DNA from: Desulfonatronum thioautotrophicum
GTDB taxonomy: Bacteria > Desulfobacterota > Desulfovibrionia > Desulfovibrionales > Desulfonatronaceae
NCBI RefSeq assembly: GCF_000934745.1
Contig: NZ_JYNO01000001.1
Span: 62,001 to 126,000 of the forward strand
Reading direction: 5' to 3'
Length of the DNA stretch: 64,000 nucleotides
In this document: one piece after another, positions 8,170-16,530 of the stretch
Layout of the letters: each line of letters begins with the position of its first letter
How positions within the stretch are numbered: position 1 is the stretch's first letter
Position numbers and translations under genes: made by a program
The notes under the pieces: model-generated
The model's database searches: none
What the model was told of the DNA's origin: nothing
What the model saw: only the letters and a program-made list of their open reading frames with translations

Positions 8170-8970
8170 ATGCAGGATGCCTTGCCGCTGTATAGAACTG
8201 CCTCGACGCACATTGTGGGACCGGATGGATCGCAGGATGTCCAGGAACGGGTGCTCGTTGAGCAGCCCGTGGAGGTGGCCCTGAATGAGCGGTTGATCGG
8301 CACGGCCATGGTTCTGGCCCTTGATTTGGAAGAGTTTGGGGCTGGATTTCTCTTCGGCCAGGGCTATGTGAGCGTGCCGGAGGATATCGTGGAGGTGACG
8401 GTCTGTGAACAGGGGCGGGTCACTGTCTATGCCCAGGAGAAAGACAGCAGGGACGATCCGGAAACCATCGTCACGTCCGGGTGTGGCGGAACCGGTCGAA
8501 TCAGCAAAAAAATGCTGGAAGAGGATTTTCCCCCAGCAGCTGAAAGCCAAATCACTCTGGCTCAGGTTGGGGACCTGATTCGCGGCACATTGGGTGGGTC
8601 CACCTTGCAGCAGGAAACCCACTGTGTTCATGCGTGTGGCTATTGGGCCGAAGGGCGCTTTTGGGGAAGTTTCGAGGATGTCGGGCGGCACAACGCCGTG
8701 GACAAGGTCATTGGAGCGATACTTCTGCGACGCTTTCCCACGGGTGGGGCTGTCTACACCACCGGACGCCTGACGTCGGATATGGTTCTGAAGTGTGCCA
8801 GGATCGGCATTCCCATCATCCTGTCCCGAACGGCGCCGTCTTCCTTGGGGCTGGATATCGCCAAACGGGCAGATTTGACGCTGGCTGGATATGTCCGGCC
8901 GAATCGCCTGAACATTTTTCACGCCCCCCGACGCATCCATGCCCCGAAGAGTGTTTTGCCTGCATCGTGA
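8170..8970 (+). CDS. fdhD: FdhD-family formate dehydrogenase accessory protein
   Basis: A 266-residue protein of the FdhD family, which passes sulfur to the molybdenum or tungsten cofactor of formate dehydrogenase. The family blocks FGQGY, TSGCGG (Cys105), FEDVGRHNAVDKVIG, YTTGRLTSDMVLK and SRTAPSSLGL are all present. Only one cysteine stands in the loop that carries a CxxC pair in E. coli FdhD, so persulfide handling may differ. GGAG lies 11 bases before the ATG. The gene is divergent from tRNA-Leu and converges with lpxI, their stops being one base apart. No formate dehydrogenase gene is nearby. Confidence 0.88.
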   Translation: MQDALPLYRTASTHIVGPDGSQDVQERVLVEQPVEVALNERLIGTAMVLALDLEEFGAGFLFGQGYVSVPEDIVEVTVCEQGRVTVYAQEKDSRDDPETIVTSGCGGTGRISKKMLEEDFPPAAESQITLAQVGDLIRGTLGGSTLQQETHCVHACGYWAEGRFWGSFEDVGRHNAVDKVIGAILLRRFPTGGAVYTTGRLTSDMVLKCARIGIPIILSRTAPSSLGLDIAKRADLTLAGYVRPNRLNIFHAPRRIHAPKSVLPAS

Positions 8971-8971
8971 A

Positions 8972-9790
8972 TTACGACGACCCGATTCCGACGATGCTGA
9001 TTTGAGCCGAATCTGCCAGTTCCAGGCTTTCCTTGAGATCCAGAAACAGGCTGCGCCCCGCCTCCACGGCAAGACAGGAAGCCTGCGCCCGGATCATGGT
9101 CCGGATGGTTTGCGGGCCGATGGCTGGAAGATCCAGACGGATATCCTGCATCGGCTTGAAAACCTTGATCACCACGCATCCCGGGCCGACCAGTTCACCG
9201 GCCCGCAGAATCGTCGCATCCGTTCCCTCCAGGGCCTCCACGGCCACGGTGCTGCGCTTGCGGACCACAATGCACTGACCGACATCCAAGGCCCCCATTT
9301 TTTGCGCCAGCGGCCACCCGAAGTCGATGTCTTTCTGCTCATCCGTCGTTGGCTTGCGCCGTGTCAGCGCCCCTTCCGGGGTCTTCAGGTGGGGGAGAAA
9401 GTCCTGGGCTGCGACCACGGCCAGGCCCTCGCTTTCCAGTTCCTGAGTAATGGCCCGGAGCAAGACGTCGTCCTGGGTGTTGCGGATTTTCCAAAGCAGT
9501 TTCGCTGCGCGCCAATCCGGACGAAAATCAACGGCCCTGGCTTTGTGTACCTTGCCGGCCATGATGATCCGGGAGACACCCTGCTGTTTGCAAAAGGCAA
9601 TCAGCTTGCCCAACTGCCCCAGATGCAGCCATTTCCAGGCGTCCATCTTTTCGGCCAGTTCCGGTTCCGTCTCTCCGGCAAAGCCCACGCCCACCACCCG
9701 CCAGCCCATGGCCCGTGCGCCGTCAAGCACCAAACAGGGCAGGCGCCCACCTCCGGCAATGATCGCCAGTGTTCCGGGTGAGGAGGTCAT
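8972..9790 (-). CDS. lpxI: UDP-2,3-diacylglucosamine pyrophosphatase LpxI
   Basis: A 272-residue protein of the former DUF1009 family. LpxI hydrolyses UDP-2,3-diacylglucosamine to lipid X in lipid A synthesis and replaces LpxH in many bacteria. Visible family sequence includes LAIIAGGGRLP near the start, RRKPTTDEQKDIDFGW and GCVVIKVFKPMQD. It is the last gene of the lpxD-fabZ-lpxA-lpxI run, about 200 bases after lpxA. The ATG at 9790 has no convincing ribosome site, and alternative TTG codons lie just upstream, so the exact start is uncertain. Confidence 0.92.
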   Translation of the reverse strand: MTSSPGTLAIIAGGGRLPCLVLDGARAMGWRVVGVGFAGETEPELAEKMDAWKWLHLGQLGKLIAFCKQQGVSRIIMAGKVHKARAVDFRPDWRAAKLLWKIRNTQDDVLLRAITQELESEGLAVVAAQDFLPHLKTPEGALTRRKPTTDEQKDIDFGWPLAQKMGALDVGQCIVVRKRSTVAVEALEGTDATILRAGELVGPGCVVIKVFKPMQDIRLDLPAIGPQTIRTMIRAQASCLAVEAGRSLFLDLKESLELADSAQISIVGIGSS

Positions 9791-9993
9791 CAACAACAAC
9801 GCCGCGCAAGGCTCAACAGATTAGACGACTCAGGCCGGCAACAAAGGGAAGGCATGGGGTCGGCAGATCTTTGCAAACCGTAATCAAAACGTTGGAAACG
9901 ACCAGGACTGGAAAAACACGTTTCCAATCTGGACAACACTCTCTTCTTTTCAAACAGATCCTGGCCCCTGTTTTCCGTCTTCCCCAGCGCAAC

Positions 9994-10815
9994 TCAATAG
10001 ACCGGAATATCCTGGCCGTTGACCGCAAGCTGGTTGTCCGCGGAGACGCCACGGGTGGTTTTTTGGAGGAAATCAATGAGGAATGTCACCTCTGGGGCGT
10101 CAGGGCATGCGGCAAGAACCTCATTAATGGCATCCTGACGTTTTTTCCCAGAACGCCAGATCACCTTGTAGGCCTGCTCGATGTTGGATACGGCCTCCGC
10201 TGAAAACCCCTGCCGTTTCAAGCCGATGACATTGGGACCATAGAGCTTGGCCGGCGTTCCGGTGGCAATCATGTATGGCGGGATATCCAGGCTGATGCCG
10301 GCTTTGCCTCCGATAAAGGCATAGGCGCCGACGCGAGCGAACTGATGCACGGCACACAGTCCACCGAGCACGGCCTTGGTGCCCACATGAACATGCCCGC
10401 CCAGGGTCGCCGCGTTGGCCATGACCACCATATCCTCCACGACACAGTCATGCGCGACGTGCGCATAGGCCATTAACATGCAGTCCGAGCCCAGCCGGGT
10501 CACCCCTTCGGCATTGACCGTACCGCGGTGCAGGGTCGTGTACTCTCGAATCAGATTCCGGTCGCCGATTTCCAGCCGGGTGGGTTCTCCCTTGTATTTC
10601 AGGTGCTGGGGATCGCCGCCGAGAAAGGCAAAGGAGTGCACATGGTTGTCCGCTCCCATATGGGTGTGGGCATGTATCCGGGCATGGGCATCCACCTTGC
10701 ATCGATCCCCAATGGTTACGTCCGCGTCGATGACGCAGAATGGACCGACCTGCACCTCTGTTCCCAGCTGTGCACTGGGATCAACAACCGCCGTAGAATG
10801 AATCCGCGTGCCCAT
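9994..10815 (-). CDS. lpxA: UDP-N-acetylglucosamine acyltransferase LpxA
   Basis: A 273-residue left-handed beta-helix protein with hexapeptide repeats across its first two thirds (IHSTAVVDPSAQLGTEVQVG). It performs the first acylation of lipid A synthesis. The catalytic histidine region (AYAHVAHDCVV) and the C-terminal helical part are present, and the length is normal. Its ATG shares one base with the last base of the fabZ stop codon, which implies coupled translation. LpxA and FabZ compete for 3-hydroxyacyl-ACP, and the pairing of the two genes is common in Gram-negatives. Confidence 0.96.
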   Translation of the reverse strand: MGTRIHSTAVVDPSAQLGTEVQVGPFCVIDADVTIGDRCKVDAHARIHAHTHMGADNHVHSFAFLGGDPQHLKYKGEPTRLEIGDRNLIREYTTLHRGTVNAEGVTRLGSDCMLMAYAHVAHDCVVEDMVVMANAATLGGHVHVGTKAVLGGLCAVHQFARVGAYAFIGGKAGISLDIPPYMIATGTPAKLYGPNVIGLKRQGFSAEAVSNIEQAYKVIWRSGKKRQDAINEVLAACPDAPEVTFLIDFLQKTTRGVSADNQLAVNGQDIPVY

Positions 10816-11282
10816 TATACCTGCTCCCGGTCCACGAAGGCTCCGCTGAGCGACGCCTCAGTCACCAAATTTCCATTGACTTTGGCCGTCCCGTCCATTT
10901 TCCAGACGTTCATTTTGTTTTTGACATGAACCATGTCCAACTCCAACTGATCGCCTGGAACAACCTGACGACGGAACTTGACCCGCTCCAAGCCGGTAAA
11001 CAGAAAAAGCTTGTTCCGCAGTTCCTCTTTTGGCTTACTCATGAGTAACAGTAAACCGGCCGTCTGGGCCAGGGCCTCGATGATCAAGACACCAGGCATC
11101 AAGGGATACCCGGGAAAATGACCCTGAAAAAACGGCTCGTTGGCCGTAACATTTTTAATCGCCCGTATGGAAACCAGCGGCTCGAATTCCAGAACCCGAT
11201 CAACCAGCAGAAACGGATAACGGTGGGGCAACAATTCCATGATGCCCCGAATGTCGATGGGCGCAATGTTGGTACTGCTCAT
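10815..11282 (-). CDS. fabZ: 3-hydroxyacyl-ACP dehydratase FabZ
   Basis: A 155-residue hot-dog fold enzyme that dehydrates 3-hydroxyacyl-ACP in fatty acid elongation. The family blocks LPHRYPFLLVDRV and the catalytic-histidine block GHFPGYPLMPGVLIIEALAQ are intact. Its start overlaps the lpxD stop by four bases (ATGA), and its own end meets lpxA, placing it inside the lipid A operon. Confidence 0.97.
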   Translation of the reverse strand: MSSTNIAPIDIRGIMELLPHRYPFLLVDRVLEFEPLVSIRAIKNVTANEPFFQGHFPGYPLMPGVLIIEALAQTAGLLLLMSKPKEELRNKLFLFTGLERVKFRRQVVPGDQLELDMVHVKNKMNVWKMDGTAKVNGNLVTEASLSGAFVDREQV

Positions 11283-12358
11283 GATTCATCCTTGCAAAGA
11301 TTTTTTTTCAGGGACTCAATTTCCTTTTCCATGGCGGCCAATCGTTTGGCCATCTCCGGCAGGCGGTTCCAGGAAGCGGCGATACGCATGAACTTTCTGG
11401 CCTCCACTGCCGGCGAACCGAGATAATCCTGCCCCCCGGCCAAGGAACGATTTACACCGGCCTTTGCTCCGACACGGCATCCGTCGCCCAGGTGCAGATG
11501 GTCGGCAATCCCCACCTGACCGGCCAAAGTAACCCGGTCTCCCAGTTTGGAACTTCCGGCAATACCGACTTGAGAAACCAGGATGCAATGGTCTCCCACT
11601 TCCACGTTGTGGCCAATTTGCACCAGGTTGTCGATTTTCGTGCCGACTCCGATCCGCGTGGTCCCCAGACTGGCCCGGTCAATGGTTGTATTGGCACCGA
11701 TCTCAACGCGATCCTCAACCACCACATTGCCGACCTGAGGCACCTTTTCCAATCCCTGGGCTCCTGGGACATAGCCGAAGCCGTCACTGCCCAATACCGT
11801 TCCGGCGTGGATGATCACGTCATCTCCGATCACGGTTCCTGAATGCAGCACCGCGTTGGGATAGATGGTCACCCGCTTGCCGATCCGGCACTCTTCGCCA
11901 ACGTACACGCCACTGAACAACCGAGAGTCCTTTCCAATTTCCACCCCTTCGCCAACAAAGACGAAGGGATACACGATGACGGAAGGATCAAGCCGTGCCG
12001 TGGGATGGACATGGGCCGCCTCACTTTGTCCTGTAAACCGGCCCTGTGGAACGGCGAAAAGCCGCACGGCGCGGGTAAAATCCAGGTTAGAATTGGAGCT
12101 GATCAGCAGTGAAGGCTGTCGGGTCACGCCCCGGCCCCTGCTCTCGCCCTCCAATACCAAGGCCGGGATGAGTTCGGCCGGGACGATCACCGCCCCGGCC
12201 TCAGTATGCTTGAACCCATCCAAATGCTTTGGACCGGCCAAAAAACTCAAATCCTCGGGTCCTGCATGATCCAGGGCAGCCACCCCCTGGATCGACAGAT
12301 CCGGCCCTTGCAGGGGCAACCCCAACAGTTGGGCCAGCTCTGAGAGTTTATGGGTCAT
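11279..12358 (-). CDS. lpxD: UDP-3-O-acylglucosamine N-acyltransferase LpxD
   Basis: A 359-residue enzyme that adds the second acyl chain in lipid A synthesis. An N-terminal uridine-binding domain (about 1-100) is followed by a hexapeptide-repeat beta-helix (VHPTARLDPSVIVYP onward) and a C-terminal helix. The catalytic histidine lies in QIGHNVEVG. The ATG at 12358 was chosen because a longer TTG start would run into skp; it stands 5 bases after the skp stop. Tight spacing shows one transcript with skp and fabZ. Confidence 0.96.
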   Translation of the reverse strand: MTHKLSELAQLLGLPLQGPDLSIQGVAALDHAGPEDLSFLAGPKHLDGFKHTEAGAVIVPAELIPALVLEGESRGRGVTRQPSLLISSNSNLDFTRAVRLFAVPQGRFTGQSEAAHVHPTARLDPSVIVYPFVFVGEGVEIGKDSRLFSGVYVGEECRIGKRVTIYPNAVLHSGTVIGDDVIIHAGTVLGSDGFGYVPGAQGLEKVPQVGNVVVEDRVEIGANTTIDRASLGTTRIGVGTKIDNLVQIGHNVEVGDHCILVSQVGIAGSSKLGDRVTLAGQVGIADHLHLGDGCRVGAKAGVNRSLAGGQDYLGSPAVEARKFMRIAASWNRLPEMAKRLAAMEKEIESLKKNLCKDES

Positions 12359-12363
12359 GGCGG

Positions 12364-12885
12364 CTACCTGGCCTGCCAAGCCTTGTTCAACTCATCCTTG
12401 ATGGCGTTGGTGATGACCACTGCATCATCGGCGTACACCAATCCAGCAGAAGTCCCATCCATGATCAACGAATAATTGTGCCGTGCACCGTAGTCGTTGA
12501 TCACCTTGATCAATAATTCCAGAATTGGCTCGCTCAGCCGGTCTTCCTCTGTGCGCATCTTGGCCTGAAAGGCCTGAAACTGTTCCTGAAAGTCCCGAAC
12601 CACCCGACGGTACTCCTGTTCCTTGTCTTGCTTGGCCTCCTGGCTGAGCACCATGCTTTGGCGCTGCAATTCGTCGCGCAACTTGGTAATGGCCTCGTTT
12701 TGCTTGTCCAGTTCTTCCTTCATGGTTTCGAACCGAGTCCGCAATTCGCCCATTGCCTGCTCGCCTGGAACGGATTCGGCAATAATCGCCTGCATGTCCA
12801 CAATGCCGATTTTGGTTTGGGCCCAGGCCGTCCCGGCAGCGAAGACGATCGCGCCGACAAGCAACATTTTGAAAAACAAGCGCAT
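12364..12885 (-). CDS. skp: OmpH/Skp-family periplasmic chaperone
   Basis: A 173-residue secreted protein with a signal peptide (MRLFFKMLLVGAIVFAAGTA, cut after AWA). The rest is two long charged helices (about 45-130) and a C-terminal beta strand, matching the jellyfish-like Skp fold that holds unfolded outer-membrane proteins. The start at 12885 has AAGGAG. It lies between bamA and lpxD, the arrangement seen in many Gram-negatives, so it probably serves BamA. Confidence 0.9.
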   Translation of the reverse strand: MRLFFKMLLVGAIVFAAGTAWAQTKIGIVDMQAIIAESVPGEQAMGELRTRFETMKEELDKQNEAITKLRDELQRQSMVLSQEAKQDKEQEYRRVVRDFQEQFQAFQAKMRTEEDRLSEPILELLIKVINDYGARHNYSLIMDGTSAGLVYADDAVVITNAIKDELNKAWQAR

Positions 12886-12945
12886 AAAACTGCTCCTTGA
12901 GGATTTGTGTGAAGGGTTGAAAAGATGTCGTTTGTTCAAAACAAC

Positions 12946-15666
12946 TTAGAAAACCTGTCCGATGGAGAACTCCACCCCGCTGCGGCGTTCGCCTTCCAGG
13001 CGATCCAATCCATACCCGTACTCCAGGCGCAACGGTCCCAGAGGCGAGTACCAACGCACGCCGGTGCCCACGCTCTTGAACAGCTTTGATCCAAACGTTT
13101 CGCCGTGATCCCAGACATTTCCCGCATCGAAAAAGACCAGTCCGACCAGGCCCATATCCCTGTTCAAAGGGAACAGGTATTCGAAGTTGGTAAAAAACTG
13201 TTTCGTGCCCCCGATCCGGTCCCCGGTGTCCGGGTCCCGCGGAGATATCTCCCAACCGGGATACCCGCGAACACTGTCGATGCCGCCAAGGTAGAACCGT
13301 TCAAAGACAGGTGCCTCCTTTCCGTCGTTGTCGAACAAAAAGCCTACCTGCCCCCGCCAATGAAAGACCGTATCCCAGAACAGCGGATAGTAGAAACGGG
13401 AATCGTAAATGGTTTTGATGAAATGGTCATCGCCTTGGAGCAGGCCACCGGAATACTGCACGGAAACAGTATTCACCGTTCCCCGGGAGGGGTTGAATCG
13501 CCTGTCCGTGGTATCCCGACTTGCCGCAAGGTAAGTGGAGCTGGCCCAGTTGGTGCCTTCCGCATCCAGGATTCGCTGGGCGGCGTTTTCCTTGACGTCC
13601 GAGATGGTATAGCGCTCCAGGCGGTAGTTCCAGAATGCCCGAGTGTATTCACCGAGGGGATAGGACAATCGAAAGCGTCCACCCACGGATTCACGCTCAT
13701 AATCCCGGTAATCCCGCTCTCTGAAATAGAGATCCATGCCCACGCCCAGGGGAGAATCTCGCCAGGAAGGGTTGGTCAGGCTCAGGTCGTACAGCGTGCT
13801 GCGACCGCTGAGCGTGCCCCGCAAGGCCAGGTCATATCCACGTCCGAAGAGATTGCGCTCCTGGACCATACCGGAGACGAACACTTTGTCCAGGCTGGAA
13901 TAACCTATTCCGGCACTGATCATACCCGTGGGCTTTTCCTTGACCGTGACCTTTAAATCCAACTCGCTGGGATCAGGCGTAGCCAGGGTCTCAATATCCA
14001 CCAGTTCAAAAAAGTCCAGCCGAATCAGCCGCTCATTGGACCGGGTCAGCTGGGAGCCGCTGAACAGATCGCCGTCCCCCAGGCGCATTTCCCGACGGAT
14101 GACGTTGTCCCGGGTCTTGGTGTTGCCTTCGATGAGCACACGGCGGATGTACACCAACGACCCCTTGTCCAGAATGAAAACCACGTCCACCAGCAGTTCG
14201 TCCCGCTCGACGTTCAGCTGGGCGTCACTTTGGGCAAAGGCGTAGCCGAATTCGGTATAATGGTCGGCCAGGTTCTGCAGATCCCGACGTAGCACCGAGC
14301 GGTCAAAATACGCTTCCCGGGCCTGCAGGTCGTCCATGCTGATCAGTTTCAACAGCTCCTCCTCCGGCTCCAACAGGTCACCGCGGAAGGAGATGGCTCC
14401 GACCCTGTACCGAGGGCCTTCATCTACACGGAAGGTGATCCGAATGCCCTCTTCCAGGAATTCCACATCCGGCTGTCCGACCCGGGCATCCAGGAAACCA
14501 CGATTGGCGTAGTAGGCCTCCAGAGCCGCGGCGTCCCGCTCCAACAATTCCTCGCGAAGAACTCCACGTCCGGTCAACCAGGAGAAGAGGCCCCGCTCAC
14601 CCAATACCAATTCCCCGCGCAGTTCCCGTTCGCTTAATGATTCAGCGCCTTCGATGACAATCTCCCGGATGAACAGCCGATTGCCTTCGTCAATGACGAT
14701 GTTCAGCCGGGCTTGGCGGGGATCGGTTTGCTCCAAATTGTACTCCACCTGGGCCAGATAATACCCCTTCTGACGATACAGTTCCCGGATCTTGCTCAGG
14801 TCGTCGGCCAGAATTCGGGGGTTGATGATGCCTCCGATGCGGGTGGTAATGGCTTTGAGAATATCAGCTTCCCGGATCTCCCTGGCCCCTATCACGCTGA
14901 TGGCCTGAATCCGGGGACGCTCGCTGACCTCGAAGGTCAGCAGCTTGCCTTCCGGACCATCTTCGACCCGGACCGTGATGTCATCGAAAAAGCCCAGCTC
15001 GAAAAGTCGCCGAACGTCTTCATTGACCACTTGCGGATCATAGATATCCCCCGGCTGACTGCGGATGCGCAGCAGAACCACGTCCGAACCCAGGGTCTGG
15101 TTCCCTTCCACCAGAATTTCGGCGATGGTTTCCACCTGGCGCAGTTCGCGGGTAATGCGTTCGGCAAGCTCTTCCACTGCCGGCAACAGATTGATCACTC
15201 CCTCCCGGACCACGAAAAAAGACCGGGCCGGGCGCAGGCCAAAAGCCTCTACGAGCCGTACGTCCAAGCTGATGCTTTCGCCGACCTGATTGAAACTGCC
15301 GTAGATACTGTGGCCGGATGCGGAAAGCAGCGCCATATCCCGGGCCGAGGACAAATCCAGCTCAGTGAGCTCCTGGGCGCGCAGCAACTGCAGGGTCTGC
15401 TCACCTGGATGCACTTCGAATCCATTGGCCCGCAGACGCTCCCGCAACAGTTCGGGAAGACCTTCCTGAAGATGCTCGAGGTCGGGGGCGGCATTGATTT
15501 CAAACGGCAAAACAATGAGTTTTACTGGCTGTCCGGTCTGGGCAGCCACCTGGCTCGGAAGACCCAGCCAGGCCGCGGAGCATAGGGCCACCAGAACCAG
15601 GGCGAGGACAATCATCGGTCCCGCGGCAATTGACGTCAGTGAACACAAAGGGGATTTGGGAGTCAT
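12946..15666 (-). CDS. bamA: Outer membrane protein assembly factor BamA with an extra N-terminal domain
   Basis: A 906-residue protein that inserts beta-barrel proteins into the outer membrane. After a signal region (to about 44) comes an extra domain at about 46-170 (VKLIVLPFEINAAPDLEHLQ...) that resembles the TolB N-terminal/FlgO-type fold. Five POTRA domains follow at about 180-252, 253-330, 331-418, 419-497 and 498-570. The barrel fills the rest, with the VRGY motif near 800 and a terminal Phe as barrel signal. The usual BamA is about 800 residues, so the N-terminal domain accounts for the excess. It lies upstream of skp and lpxD and downstream of lolD. Confidence 0.95.
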   Translation of the reverse strand: MTPKSPLCSLTSIAAGPMIVLALVLVALCSAAWLGLPSQVAAQTGQPVKLIVLPFEINAAPDLEHLQEGLPELLRERLRANGFEVHPGEQTLQLLRAQELTELDLSSARDMALLSASGHSIYGSFNQVGESISLDVRLVEAFGLRPARSFFVVREGVINLLPAVEELAERITRELRQVETIAEILVEGNQTLGSDVVLLRIRSQPGDIYDPQVVNEDVRRLFELGFFDDITVRVEDGPEGKLLTFEVSERPRIQAISVIGAREIREADILKAITTRIGGIINPRILADDLSKIRELYRQKGYYLAQVEYNLEQTDPRQARLNIVIDEGNRLFIREIVIEGAESLSERELRGELVLGERGLFSWLTGRGVLREELLERDAAALEAYYANRGFLDARVGQPDVEFLEEGIRITFRVDEGPRYRVGAISFRGDLLEPEEELLKLISMDDLQAREAYFDRSVLRRDLQNLADHYTEFGYAFAQSDAQLNVERDELLVDVVFILDKGSLVYIRRVLIEGNTKTRDNVIRREMRLGDGDLFSGSQLTRSNERLIRLDFFELVDIETLATPDPSELDLKVTVKEKPTGMISAGIGYSSLDKVFVSGMVQERNLFGRGYDLALRGTLSGRSTLYDLSLTNPSWRDSPLGVGMDLYFRERDYRDYERESVGGRFRLSYPLGEYTRAFWNYRLERYTISDVKENAAQRILDAEGTNWASSTYLAASRDTTDRRFNPSRGTVNTVSVQYSGGLLQGDDHFIKTIYDSRFYYPLFWDTVFHWRGQVGFLFDNDGKEAPVFERFYLGGIDSVRGYPGWEISPRDPDTGDRIGGTKQFFTNFEYLFPLNRDMGLVGLVFFDAGNVWDHGETFGSKLFKSVGTGVRWYSPLGPLRLEYGYGLDRLEGERRSGVEFSIGQVF

Positions 15667-15697
15667 AAACAGTGCCTCGCAGCAATGCCGGGGTTAC

Positions 15698-15820
15698 CAG
15701 TCCGTTGAAAAAATCCCAATTGCTGCGTCGCTGCAAAAAATTCAAACTCTCACGTATGAATAATTACGCTTCGACCTTGAACTTTTTTGCTCCCTGCACT
15801 TGGGGTTTTCGAACGGACCG
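15698..15820 (-). repeat. Miniature inverted-repeat element, copy A (123 bp)
   Basis: It begins CAGTCCGTTGAAAAAATCCC and ends GGGGTTTTCGAACGGACCG, imperfect terminal inverted repeats of about 19 bp. Its reverse complement matches copy B at 63505-63708 over its whole length, for example CAAGGTCGAAGCGTA in the middle. It fills most of the gap between lolD and bamA. There is no coding capacity and no clear target duplication. Confidence 0.75.
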
Positions 15821-15846
15821 CGGATAAAAACGTATTCAACAATCAG

Positions 15847-16530
15847 CTACAGGGAAAACAGTTCACCGCCACGCAGCTCGTAGCGATAACGCATGGCTTG
15901 GGCCAGATCTCGATTATGGGTCACCACGACCAAGCTCGTTCCCACGGTTTGATTCAGTTCCAACAATAACCGCCCCACAGCCTCTCCAGCCTCCTCGTCC
16001 AGGTTTCCAGTGGGTTCATCCGCAAGGATCAACCTGGGCCTGAGCAGCAGGGCTCGGGCAATGGCCGCCCGTTGGCGCTCTCCGCCGGAAAGAGTTGTCA
16101 CCCGGTGCTGACCACGATCAGCCAAACCAACCATTTCCAGGACAGATGCGGCCTCTTGACGAGCCCAGGCGTGGGATCGTCCGGCAATCAGCCCCGGCAT
16201 GGCGACATTCTCCAGCGTGGTAAACTCCGGCAGCAGGTGGTGGAACTGAAAGACGAAACCAATGCTTCCCCCGCGAAGGCGATCTTTCTCTGCACGGGAT
16301 AAGGTGGCCATGTCCCGTCCGGAAAAAAAAACCGCCCCGGAAGTGGGTTGATCCAGCGTCCCAAGGATATGCAACAACGTGGATTTTCCAGACCCCGATG
16401 CACCGATGATGGCCGCGGTTTCACCGGAACCCAGGCTGAATTCGATGCGTTTCAGGATGACCAGACGCTCCGCCGCGCTATGCACTTCCTTGCTGAGTTG
16501 GCGCACCTCAAGCAAAAACTGCTCATTCAT
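15847..16530 (-). CDS. lolD: Lipoprotein-releasing ABC transporter ATPase LolD
   Basis: A 227-residue ABC ATPase with Walker [10 protein letters not shown], signature LSGGERQR and Walker [15 protein letters not shown], as in the LolD/MacB group. It powers release of outer-membrane lipoproteins from the inner membrane to LolA. It overlaps the end of the LolC/E gene by eight bases. The adjacent permease makes the LolD call firm; alone it could be a MacB-type ATPase. Confidence 0.93.
   Translation of the reverse strand: MNEQFLLEVRQLSKEVHSAAERLVILKRIEFSLGSGETAAIIGASGSGKSTLLHILGTLDQPTSGAVFFSGRDMATLSRAEKDRLRGGSIGFVFQFHHLLPEFTTLENVAMPGLIAGRSHAWARQEAASVLEMVGLADRGQHRVTTLSGGERQRAAIARALLLRPRLILADEPTGNLDEEAGEAVGRLLLELNQTVGTSLVVVTHNRDLAQAMRYRYELRGGELFSL

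Noticed and set aside
9800-9993. Inverted repeat TTGGAAACG/CGTTTCCAA near 9890-9930 between lpxA and lpxI
   Set aside because: The 9-bp arms have a 19-base loop and no T run, and no second copy was noticed, so I do not call it a terminator or repeat.
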